This document shows positions 1 to 11,600 of a stretch of 64,000 nt of DNA, in pieces. The notes below the pieces were generated by a model. That model was given only the letters and a program-made list of their open reading frames with translations, did no database searches and was not told the origin of the DNA. The number at the start of each line of letters is the position of its first letter. Positions within the stretch are counted from its first letter, which is position 1. The stretch covers positions 18,816,446 to 18,880,445 of the forward strand of contig NC_136000.1 of NCBI RefSeq assembly GCF_048128805.1. The letters run 5' to 3'. Source of the DNA: Centroberyx gerrardi. Taxonomy: Eukaryota > Chordata > Actinopteri > Beryciformes > Berycidae. The position numbers were made by a program, and so were the translations under genes.

Positions 1-2000
1 CTACCATTTTCCGGATGGTAACAGGCTGACCAATCAGAGAGCAAGCTCTAGCTGCAGGACAAAAACAAAACAATTCAGCTCACGCTGTCAGAACCTTTCA
101 TGCAAACTTCAGCAGATAAAAATATTTTGCAGTAACATGGAAGCATAACATTTGAAGACTACTTATTATAAGTCGAGTACACCGGTAAATTGTATCAAGA
201 ATTCAAACATAACATCACGTAACGTTACCATTCAAATACAGTAACGTTAGATAAAGGATTGGAAAAGCAAAATGTAATTTTCATTCGTTTTTTCTTCTCA
301 CAATTGTTAAACTCGAATAATATTAGCTAACGTTACATCTTTTTTTTATAACTATACCTTGTGGAATAACACAATAACTGACAGTTTATTTTTTCCATCT
401 TCAATTTGCAAGCTATTTTGTAATTTTCCAACGACTCAAAAGACGATAAACAGGTCAAAGCTTAGCATATCTGTTCTCTAATTAACGTACCTATCGACTT
501 TGCACTTCATTTGACAAAGAGTGTCTCTAAAACCATCTAAGACTTTATTCTCTACTCTTGATAGTACATAGACCTTATTTACTCAGGTGGAAATGGTGTC
601 TCAGAATCAATACCATTTTTGGTAAAACCTCACCTTTCCAAACCAACGTTATCAAAATAAACAAGACACTAGCTAATCCTTTGCATTGTGTGTAACGTTA
701 CAACACCGGATAACATACGTTAGGTAACGAGCTAACTTAACGTTAGCTGGCTAACGCTAACAATGTTTGAAGCCAACAGAGTTAATAGCCAATGTTATAT
801 TGCGACAGATTCCGTAATTATCAACTGATGCGAGCAAGTGTCTGTTTGCTATTGTACTAGCTAGCTAACGCTGGTTAGCAGGCTAGTAATAGAGTTCGCC
901 AAAATAAATGGGTAGCTAGCTAGCCAACCAGCTAAATAGTTAGCTAGCTAACGTAAGTCAACCGCAGAATCTATACAGACGGTGCTAGTGCCCATCATCA
1001 TCACCATCAAAATGTTTTCACACTTTTGACAAAATCTATCAGTCTCACACAGCTAGCAACCGATATAATGTACATCCAGTGTACTGTAGTTAACAATAAC
1101 AAACGTTGTAATCAACATCAGCGAGATGACAGTAGTTATAAAACGAGGAGAAAACAAGACGGTCGTCTCATTAAAGCTGTGTTGTTTATGTTCTGAAAAG
1201 GATACAGTTTCACCACGTCGGTATCCATTCGCCTCTTGCCCGGACTTGGAGACGACATTTTTGTATTCCTTTCAGAAGTGATCTAAAAATGCTGTGGTGA
1301 TCACCTTAACCTTTCAGCTTGAAAATACGACCCTCTTGTAAGATATCAGTAGCCTTTCCAGTTTGTCCATAAACAAAATCTTAGCTGTAACATCACCACT
1401 CTTTCTCTGCCTGCCCCTGTCTCTCTGGTGTCCTGTCCTGAAGAGCCTCTCTTTCTGCCAGTGACATCAACCTCCAGCGACGAGAGTACTGAGAGGAGGG
1501 GCTGAGGTATAGAAGTACACTTGGATAAATAAATACACCAGATTGACTGTTTATGAAAACCAATGCTGCATTGTTTCTGCTGAGCACGAATCCGACGCTT
1601 ACACAGATAATTCAAATGTAGCATTTTTCATTTCGTGAGGTTGTTAGGAGTGACTAGTGAAATTCTAGAACGTGTGTGTTACATCTAGAACGTTTATATC
1701 TATGCTTAATTCATCTTATGAAAGGTAAAAGCAAGTGTATAGGCCAAAGTTGTGGTCCTTTACAGCCGAATACGAGTAATTGCTGTAAGAGACAAATGGA
1801 ATAATCAATAGACATTATGTTTAGCCTATATAGTTCACATACATTTCAACCTAAAGTTGATGTGAGACCTACAATAACAGACCTATTAAGCTTCCAGATA
1901 GTGGTGTTGTGGTGACAACCAATTATATAGGCTAATAAAGTGCAGTAGTTCCCATGTAAATGTATTATGTATATGTTCTTTATATGTTCTATGTATGTAT
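1..2000. other. AT-rich non-coding flank with AACGTTAGC/GCTAGC clusters
   Basis: I see no exon that I can support here. The stretch is AT-rich and strewn with short palindromic words: TAACGTTA near 221-250 and 326-336, again near 690-760, and a dense run of GCTAGC/TTAGCT near 855-955. A CCAAT box (gaccaatcag) lies near 28-37. The same words occur near the 5' ends of tmem263 and ric8b in this window, so this may be the promoter-proximal part of a gene lying to the left. The open frames around 1346-1624 have no recognisable domain and look like chance. Confidence 0.4.
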
Positions 2001-2008
2001 ACTGTATG

Positions 2009-2140
2009 TATACATTCAAGTACAAGTCAGAGTTAGCAGCATGGTGTCCATAGCTATACTGGACTCCTGCGCTACAGATTTAATTATCCACAGTTGCTTC
2101 ATATCACCATGCTGCTAACTGGTTTGTAATTGAATGTATA
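2009..2140. repeat. Imperfect inverted repeat (foldback)
   Basis: The arm at about 2009-2046 is the reverse complement of the arm at about 2105-2140. The inner 16 bases (AGTTAGCAGCATGGTG, 2031-2046, against CACCATGCTGCTAACT, 2105-2120) match perfectly, and the outer 20 or so match with a few differences (both start TATACATTCAA on their own strand). The loop is about 58 bases. It could be a tiny foldback transposon or part of the adjoining LINE tail. No target duplication is clear. Confidence 0.6.
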
Positions 2141-2159
2141 GGTGTTGATCATATTGTTT

Positions 2160-2600
2160 GTAGTGTATTGTAACATGGTATGTTCTGCACTGTCCTTTAG
2201 TGCGTTAGTTGTGTGAGCATGTGATGTAATGTGAGCTGTGTAACTGCAACACTTACACCAAGGAAATCTCTGGTAGTTTTATTGTGTTGGCAGATAAAGT
2301 GTCTTCAGATTCTGATTCTATCGAGGCCCCCATCAAAATGAGGAATAGTTTAATTTCAATATAATTTTACATCTACGAGCACTGTCGTTGGGCTGACCTG
2401 GACACTCTTGGAGGCAGTATAGCAGAAGGGAAGATCAGCTGAACTGAATCCTAGACAACACCTCCCACATCTTCTATGGTGAGCTGATACAGCACCTTCA
2501 GCCTCTGCCTCATCACCCCGAGGTGCAACATAGAGTGTTTTACAGTAGGCGCTCTTTTGTGCCAACAGCTGTCAGACTGTAGGCTACAAAACTTCCTGCC
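2160..2600 (+). mobile_element. Old non-LTR retrotransposon 3' fragments (CR1/L2/Rex1-like)
   Basis: Bases 2245-2322 read like a fish LINE 3' tail: 'caacacttacaccaagg', then 'gataaagtg', ending in a GATTCT repeat. Just downstream, about 2440-2580, a degenerate plus-strand translation contains RRSFVPTAVRL, typical of the extreme C-terminus of CR1/L2/Rex-type ORF2 proteins. Frames are broken on both sides, so these are decayed 5'-truncated copies. The clade is inferred from memory of fish repeats. Confidence 0.5.
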
Positions 2601-4970
2601 CAAACAGCCCCACCCTCAGCCCACTAGCAGGGTGCTGGAACAACTGTTCACATTCCTGCACTCCAAACTAATCTATACGACATTTGCTTGCACTGTTTCT
2701 GATTTGTACGTGCCTGTACATTCTCTGCATATGAATCACTACATAACTCTGGACACTTTTCTGTACATATGCAACTCCATCTTTAAATATGTTCTGATTA
2801 TGTAATGATATATTTCAAATTTCCTGGTATATTCTCATATTGTACATGTTTTTCATTCATTTTTTCCTCAATAACTTCTAATTCTACTACTGCAGCTATT
2901 TTGCACACTCTCTTAATGCTGTAATCCATACATTTTCATACACTCATTCATACATTTCTACATAACATGTTGAAATTGTCACTTGTGTATGCTTATACAA
3001 CCCTCTTTAGATATATTCTTATTTATAATCTATTTTTCTTTGCTGTATCCTATTACTATCTGCTGCTGCAATGTCTCAATTTCCCCAAGTGGATCATTCA
3101 AATTTCTATTTGGGGATCCTCAACATAAAAGCTGTTTGGGAGCCTCTGCTATAGTGTATCTACGTGCAGATATGTGGAGCAGGCCTGTTGCTCAGCAGTA
3201 GAGCAGAGGCTTTTAAACTTTATCTGCAAACTCTCATTTTCATTTTATGAGGTTTATTGGCCTAATCAAAGAAAACTTTCCCTGTTTCTAGCTTAATATG
3301 ATTCAATATGGCAGTACTTTGTTAAACATATTACATGGCAGACTTGGACAGGCTTTGGCAACATAATATAGTGAATATCTTTAAATATTAATTCTTTCAG
3401 AATCATTTGGGGATTTATTTTAATCTTTCTCTGCATGAGCCGTTTTTTGGTGCCACCCCAGTCTTTGAAAAGCATGAGTATAGTGTATCTGCCTATCAGG
3501 ATAATCACTTCAGAACTCATTTGGATGAGAAGGTGTCCTCCATAAGGCTATCAGCACATCACTGGATTGAACCAAACCTTGACAACTCATCATCCTGTTT
3601 AATCTCATTAACACAGTCGCAGCCCATTGTTCAGCAATTTATTCTTAGCCTCTGTCTTCAGTCTCCTCATTGCCATCAATCTATTGTGAAATTATTTGGA
3701 CAGGCACATTATTTTACATTTGCAGACCAACTGCAGTTGTGCTTCTGTCTTCGTCTACAGCTATATGAAGGCAAGACAGGGAAAATAATCAGTTCAGACA
3801 AACCAGTGGGTCATATACGTATTTTACATACATGGAAACATAAGTAGAAACAGACAGACATACAGATGCACGTTCTCTCTCCGTCTCTTTCTCAACCATA
3901 TAATTGTACAGTTGATAGCTAACAATCATGTCCCCACCGTCACCCTCTCAGTATAGGCCTCTCCACTGCATATGTTATCTATTGCAGCCACCTGGTAAAG
4001 TTGCAAGGCTGATGAAACGTAGCATGAGAGCGAAAGAACAGGACAGACCCTCTAAAAGACCAACGACCTCAAGCTGACTGACTGCTGCAGTGAAGGAGTG
4101 AGGTTAATCCAATCAACTCAGTTATTATCTGCCGTGTGTTTGCTCCTCCATGACAGTCAGTGAGATAACTATTAACTAAAACACAGAAAATACCCTTATT
4201 TTTGCACGGCCTATATGCACAAAAGCCAAGACAGCTTTTCAAATGATTGATCTGTTTGCTCTGTTACATTCAGCCTATCCAAATGAACTTCAAATCCAGA
4301 TTACCTCATGTCAGTAAGGCAGCCCCCCACAGATCTGGGGTAAAGGTTGACTCTTGGTACTGTTGATCGAAAGGATTCATTCTAACAACGTGTTTTTGCC
4401 AAGCATGTAAACAGTTATCATTCAGCCAGGTTTTATTGATTATCTGTATTTATTTTGCAAGCAATGCTGTTATAAAAGCAGGTTTATCTTTCTTTTGGCA
4501 AGTTATAAGTAAATACACCAACCATACATTTTGAAACACATTTTGGTGCACACCTGTCATCAGTGGGAAATAATAATAATAATAATGTTTAGCAGCAAAA
4601 TAAAGGCATTTAAAATGTTCATGTAACAACAGATTAACACTGCCAGACAGCTGTGATGACTTTATATTCACTTTAGGATGGGTTCAAGGAAGGTTCAAGA
4701 TTTTGGGAAGTCTTTTTCAGTGATCACTAACCAAGCCTTCTCTTAGGACATTTACAAACTTTCCAAGTTGAGAAATTGGTATTGCCGAGAGATGTTTTTT
4801 AATTCATCACCTTGCTAACAACCTAACAGAAGCCTGGTGCCAGCGTTTCAGGCACACAATGAAAACAGCTTTGAATGTCCTGAGGGGTCGTGATAAGTGG
4901 TGATTAGGTTAGGTTTCTAAGAATTGTGAACCTTTAACGGAGTATGGGTTTGCACAAGGAGAGGTCAACG
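2600..4970. other. Non-coding stretch, no supported gene
   Basis: I see no gene here. The open frame at 3407-3847 (146 codons) has no recognisable domain and no splice or promoter context, and I take it as chance. A short TAA repeat lies near 4570-4588. Confidence 0.4.
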
Positions 4971-4971
4971 G

Positions 4972-4973
<2 letters not shown>

Positions 4974-5023
<50 letters not shown>
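4974..5023. repeat. (GT)n microsatellite
   Basis: An uninterrupted GT dinucleotide run of about 50 bases, roughly 600 bases before the klhdc10 start codon. Confidence 0.95.
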
Positions 5024-5025
<2 letters not shown>

Positions 5026-5402
5026 GTGTATCCTTGACACCTTTTAAATCCTTGACTAAAGTAGTTTGATCTCCTCTAATCATCAACCGTTTTGCGGCAG
5101 TAAGCCATACTTTTTCATGCTTAATAGCAGCCAAGAGAAAAAATCTTGGCAAAATATGTTTTTGGCTTTCATACACTTGGAGAAGATGATGCTACACCAG
5201 GCTAGAGCAACATTGCAGTTGCTGTTGATGTAATTTTGAAGTTTGACCAACTGTCTCAAAACATTTAACTCATAAGGAACATTGAACTTTTCATGTGTTG
5301 CTATATCACGGTAATGAGGTAGATTCAAAGAAATAAAATTCGATCTTTTAGGCCTATTGCAGCATTTTACAACTATAAACAACTGCGTGTGACTCTTGAA
5401 TG

Positions 5403-5604
5403 CGACGTCAACTAACAAGCCTGCTCTGATTGGCCGAAACAGCCCAGCTGGCTGTGACGCGTCAGATAGCAGCAGGTGTGGACGCTGGTTTTTATTTTGG
5501 TCTGACTGCTGGACGCTGCGGTCTCATGCCACGACATTTGATTCAGTTGAAGTGGGCTCTACTTCAAGTCTGAGCTTGAATTCGCTGTTTTGTTCCGTAT
5601 CAAA
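5403..5604 (+). promoter_or_regulatory. klhdc10 proximal promoter / 5' UTR
   Basis: The 200 bases before the klhdc10 ATG are more GC-rich than the flank. They carry a CRE-like ACGTCA (5405-5410), an inverted CCAAT box (gattggcc, near 5427-5434) and a perfect palindrome TGACGCGTCA (5455-5464) of the ATF/CREB type. There is no TATA box. The transcription start cannot be fixed from sequence alone. Factor assignments are by motif only. Confidence 0.5.
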
Positions 5605-8600
5605 ATGTCGTCCGCCGAACATGGTGGAAATTGCGGCTACAATCAGCTGAATAAGTTCGAGAAACTGTCGTGGAGGCCCTCCGTCCGCGACTCAGGTTTG
5701 TAAACAAAACCAACTGCTGTGCAAGTGCAAGCAGCATAGCAGCGTAGCAGCATAGCAAGCTGTGGCTAAAGGTTAAACCTGTAGCTCACCACTCAGTCAG
5801 CAGTTGATTTTAGTCTGTATAGCGGGCCCCTAACAATGATATGTTTGGCGAAGCTTTTGCTCTGACAATTAGCGGTACTAGCTTTCCAGCAGTACCGCTA
5901 CAGCACAGGCCGAAGCTACCTAGCTTGTAATTGCTACGGAAGCCAATAGAGATGTCTCACTCCCGATAATTCTGCCATGCAAAAAGCATTGTCGCCACTT
6001 ACTAGCTAATTCAGCAGTCTAAATAAAATATGAAACTAAACTGCTAATGCACTGCTCTTGTGAAGCTCCCTGGGACCGTGTATCGTGTTGTGTCTCATCA
6101 TGAGTGAACAGCCAGCAGCTAACTACTGTCTCATTTTGTCTCATGTTTGTCTCTGTCTGTCTCTTCGCCTGTGATGCGGTGACTTGACTGACTGACTGAC
6201 TGACTGACTAACAGGCTCCAAGAAGAGAGTCCGGTGGCTTCAGGCTCGGCGCATCTTCTCCCCCTCCTGCCCCAACCTGCGGATCCCCAACCGGTTTCTG
6301 AGAGAAGGTGGGTGGCTCTCACAGGCCGATGCTGCAACGACATGAACCCCTCATCCCACTAAACTGAATCTTAGTGCTTTTCCTCCCTCCTCACTGTTTC
6401 CGCAGTTCTAAATTAAGTTCAAAGGACTTGCCAAATCCTTAACTGAAGGTTTGGCACATTTTGTCACTTCCCATTACATTTCATGTTGTTCTATTCTTAC
6501 TACTTTTTTTGACCACGATTCACAGACATTTCTTCTCTTCTCCAACTTTCTTCATCAACTTGCTAAACTTATATTTCCCAACTCTTGCACTTTTTTGAGG
6601 GAGTGGCCTGACCTTCCATTTTTTGAAAGTGTTTAAAATTACACAATATCTGTTGTATCTTTTGTCATCCTGTGAATGTCTTGGATTTTCCTCCAGCTTT
6701 CTCTGTACACTAAAGAGGCTTTCTCTCTTTCTGTGTATTGGAGGTTGTTTATCATCAGTGTTGTTGTCTGCAGCAGCTTCGTTTTCAGTCTCGCATCTGT
6801 AGTTTTAGGTAGGCCTTGTGATGATATTCGATTATTGTCAGTAGCGTTTCCAACATTTTCCCTGTGTCTATTAGGATTTACACTATTGTTAAACCAATAA
6901 AGTGTTTTCAAGGTGAGTAGTTCACTTGTCGATCACAAACATCCACATCCAGTGTAAGTGATCAGTGAGTTATGTTGCAGTCATTGGCTGCAATACATGA
7001 AGATACAGTTCTCAATAAGGGTTATTGATTTTTTTTTTAAGTGTAAAAAATCACTTGTCCTTACCAAGAACTGTTTCTTATTCTAAGAACTTATCTTTAA
7101 GCTTGCAACACATGAATACACAGTTAAAAGTCATGTTTTGTAGATCTTATCTTAATACAGTTTGTTTTACATTTGAAAAGCTCATTTTGGCTCAGTGCCA
7201 TCATGTCCGTGGTGGTTGTACTTTTGGACATATTTGGTGCAGTCACATGTTGGATTTAGTCAAATTGTTTTGACTGTTCTTGGAAGAACAGAGGTTTTGG
7301 AATTTGAACAGCAAGCTTTCTGCTCAACCTCGCTATAGAAGGGTGAATTTTCATTTCAAGAAGTAGCTCTCTCCCTTTGGCACATCCTTCACAAATCTAC
7401 CAGGAGACGAGCTTCAGATAAACTGCTTTCATTGAGAATTTAGAGGAGGGAAATCCTGCTGCAATAAAATATATCATATAACTGAGATTAATGGGTTTTC
7501 AAGGTTATGCAAAGGAGTCGTAAAACTAGCTGAGTTCTCATATCTGTTCCACACAGAATATACAGAATAGGTCAAAATACAAACTGATTCTATAGGCGTA
7601 AAAAATAGCTTACATTTATTGCAGGCATCATCATTCACATCTTGTTGTATAATAGTTATGCTGGAAGTTGCCTTCTGGTTATAAAGGGAATCTGAACTGA
7701 AAAATCCTCTCTGTGTCTAACGTCCTGTTCCCCTCCCCAGGACACTGTGCCCCCCCCGCCCGGAGCGGACACCGCTGTGTAGCAGACAGTGCCAACCTGT
7801 ACGTGTTTGGAGGCTACAACCCAGACTTCGACGAGGCAGGCGGCTCGGAGAACGAAGACTACCCGCTGTTCAGGGAACTCTGGCGGTTCCACTTTGCGAC
7901 GGCCACCTGGCAGCAGGTCCGCACAGAGGGATACATGCCCACCGAGCTGGCCTCCATGTCAGGTAAGAGACGATGCATCACCCTGCTCTTTATTTTAGCG
8001 GAGTTTCACCCACTGCCTGTGCCAAAGTGTAGATTCATGCATCATAATAACTGGAGCATTGCGTTAGTTCAGGCAGAACACTGAAGTCGTGCATGCTATC
8101 AGCTGATCGGCTATCAGCTGTCTAATCCAAACAGCACACCAACTGATCATTATCAGATGACTCTCATCACCAATCACATTCAAACAAGTCAATGAGGCGG
8201 TCTTTATAATCTGACAGCTCACACTGCTGATCATTCATGCCACTGCTGTCGATGCAAAACTCCCTCCACCACCCCAACCTCCTCCTGCTGTTATCTGTAC
8301 ACAGGATGCTTGTGCAAGCTATCTCCGAATTTTATAGAATATTTTGTAATCAACAAATTGTCATATGAATGAACATTAATTAAAACAATTCAAATAGACA
8401 AAAATATTGACATGCTGTATGTACACACAGTGACAACTGACACTGCTGTCTCTGTTCAGGCCAGTTCAGCATTCAACATTTTTAAGCCTGACAAAAACAC
8501 TCATACTAAGTGCAACTGTATCCAACACTTTGTTGCTCAAATCTAACTTTAATCAAAGCATTATGTGATCAACAAATGGTCTCTCTTTGCTGCTTTTAAG

Positions 8601-11600
8601 ATCTCCTTTACCTTATGGATATTACAGACTCTCTGTGACGAGTGTGATACCTTCATACAGGCAGGGAAAACATGACACATTCATCATGGCTGTCAGTAAT
8701 GAATCCATGAAGCGATGTAAATCCACTCAGAGAGTGATAGTGTTGAGCAGTAACAGATACAATGAGTGGGTGGTACCTGTGAAAGGTGTGTGTGTGGTTG
8801 TGCTGTGAGGAAGTCGGAGGGGGTTGTTAGTCAAGTCTTTTATTTCATGAGAATTAAACATTTCCAGTTGCTCTTTGTGGGAATTTTAGAGTGTGTAGAT
8901 GACTTTTCAGATGTATCACATCCATAACAAGAGGATGTCACATCCATAATGCCAGTTTTTCCGCAATAATTTGTTAATGAAGGTGCTAGTGTTTTCAAAA
9001 CTGTTGTTTTTATATTCAAGCAAGCCTCCTTCATGTTGTAAATATCAATCTTTCTGCTTTGGACTTGAGAATTCGCAGAATTTGCAAATAGAGTGTACTT
9101 TCCCAAAAAAGCCATGTCCATTTCGCATTACATCCATAACGAAGATAATTTGCCATGTCTCTGCAACATGTAAATATAGTTCAGAATTTCAAGGTAATGT
9201 CTGCACTATCCCTGAGAGGCTCAATGAAAACACGTAAATTGTTTCATTTATCTTCAAATAGTACATTCTCTGATACATTTTGTTTGTCAATTCATGTCCA
9301 AATGTCACATCCATAACGCTGGAATTGCCCATTAACTCCATTTACGCTAGCACAGTAATACAGCAAAGGCACAAAAGGTCTGTAAAACTCAAGCTTATAA
9401 AAATGTGTTTTCATCAGCAGCTTAAAACTGTGCACAGACCTGCACAGTTTACAAGTCCTACGTGTTCAGAAACACTGATGCAGAGTCTGTGGTCCTAACA
9501 GCAGAAGCCTGACCAACCATCATTGGACTTGAATCTTGAATATTTTGTAGCAGTAAGTGAGGCTTTGCTTGCAGAAGGCCAAAGCGCACTTTACAGGCCA
9601 CCACAATAATTAGATAATATATGTTCAAGGCTGACAGTTGGCTGCAGTGTGAGGTAGTCTTCTTCTGTTGAGCTTTCTTGGAGGAAGTCAGTCAGTCAGT
9701 CAGGCAGTTGTTGAGCTCTGGGCAGCCGCACAGTCATCACATTTCTTAGGAGCTGCAGAGAAAGAAAACTGGCGCAGACTAGTGCAGATTTAAATGGTCC
9801 AGTATGTAGATGAGGCCAGTCTTGTTAAGAGAACTAAGCAAGATGTTAAAAGGTCTAGGCGTAGTACAGTTTCACTGTGTTGATTTCTCTGTCTCTCAGC
9901 TGTTCTACACGGCAACAACCTGCTTGTGTTCGGTGGCACTGGGATCCCATTTGGTGAAAACAATGGAAATGACGTCCATGTTTGCAACGTCCAGTACAAA
10001 CGATGGAACCTGCTGAACTGCAGAGGGAAGAAACCCAACAGAATCTACGGGCAGGTGAAGAGTGTTTGCCTCTTTACAGTTGGTTGGAAACAAAGCTGAA
10101 GTCTTAAAATGTTGCTCCATCTCACTCTGCCTTTGCCACCTTGTATTCATCTCTCTCTTACTGACTCTCTTGCTGTATATCCCCCCCCCACACACACACA
10201 CACACACACATCTCCACCTTCTCCACCTCTAGGCCATGGTCATTATAAATGGCTACCTCTATGTCTTTGGAGGGACAACAGGTTACCTTTACAGCACAGA
10301 CCTGCACAGGCTGGACCTGACCACCAGGGAGTGGACCCACCTCAAGCCCAGCAACGCACCCACAGATCTACCTGAGGAGAGGTCAGTCAGCACACATAAT
10401 TGGATAATAATTGGAGTATTTGTGGCCCTTTTAACCTTTATTTTACCAGGTAATTCTCAATGAGGTCAGGAATCTAATTTCCAAGAGAGACCTGGTCAAG
10501 AAAGCAGCACAAAAACACTGTAAATGCATAGTATAAATAATCAAAAGTGCAAATGCATCAAAATGTTACAAGGTTCATAAATAAACAGAACAAAGACAGT
10601 TTCCAATAGAGTCCTTCATAAGAATTTTAAATTCTCCCATAGAAAATGAATCAATTTAGTTTGAATTTTAATGGTATTGCATTAATCCACAGGTACAGAC
10701 ACGAGCTAGCTCATGACGGACAGAGAATATACATCCTGGGAGGTGGGACGTCCTGGACATCATATCCCCTAGACAAGGTACGGGACAGCAGGGCTTTCTA
10801 CAGATCATCCAGATGATATTAGGTGGAAAAATGTTTTGGACATTCATTTTATTTGTCTCCATCAGATTCACGCATACAACCTGGAGACAAATTACTGGGA
10901 GGAAATAGTCACCAAACCTCATGAAAAAATAGGTTTGTGACCCAAGTTGTGCTTAATTTTCATTATTGTCAAATTCTGTGGCAGGTGAACAGTTGGCTAA
11001 GGATTTGAAAACCTTCGCACTGAAACTGCTCTGTATCATCTTTTATTATCTCTGACAGGATATCCTGCTGCGCGGCGCTGTCACAGCTGTGTGCAGGTCA
11101 AAGACGGTAAGACACATGTTCCCTGTGCACAGTCTGGACGAGCCTGTGAAACGCTCGGCTGAGTTTCTCCATGTCTCTCTCTGTTCCCTCACCCAGAGGT
11201 GTTTATATGTGGGGGTTACAACGGAGAGCTGATCCTGTCTGACCTGTGGAAGATCAGCCTGCAGAGCTTCCAGTGGACCAAGCTGCCTGCTGTCATGCCA
11301 GAACCGGCCTACTTTCACTGTGCTGCAGTCACTCCGGTTAGTACAGGCGGCTTTCTGTTTTGCATCAAGTCACATCAAGCACACCTTTACAAGGCATGGC
11401 TGTATTCTGTGGAGTCGAGATAAAGCCACATAGAATTGCAAAGAAAAGAAAAGGAGCAATGCCAAAAAAATTTGTTGCCAAGAAAAACAAATGTGAAAGG
11501 GCCCAAAGTGATAAATTACTTGCAGACACCAAAGTAATTGTTTCAGCTATATTTGTTTTGTTTACAATACTTCACTTCCATTTTCCATTTACAATACTTT

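Noticed and set aside
1346-1624. 92-codon minus-strand frame
   Set aside because: No domain, no splice signals in phase with anything; taken as chance.
3407-3847. 146-codon open frame on the plus strand
   Set aside because: No recognisable domain, no promoter or splice context, and composition like the surrounding AT-rich DNA.
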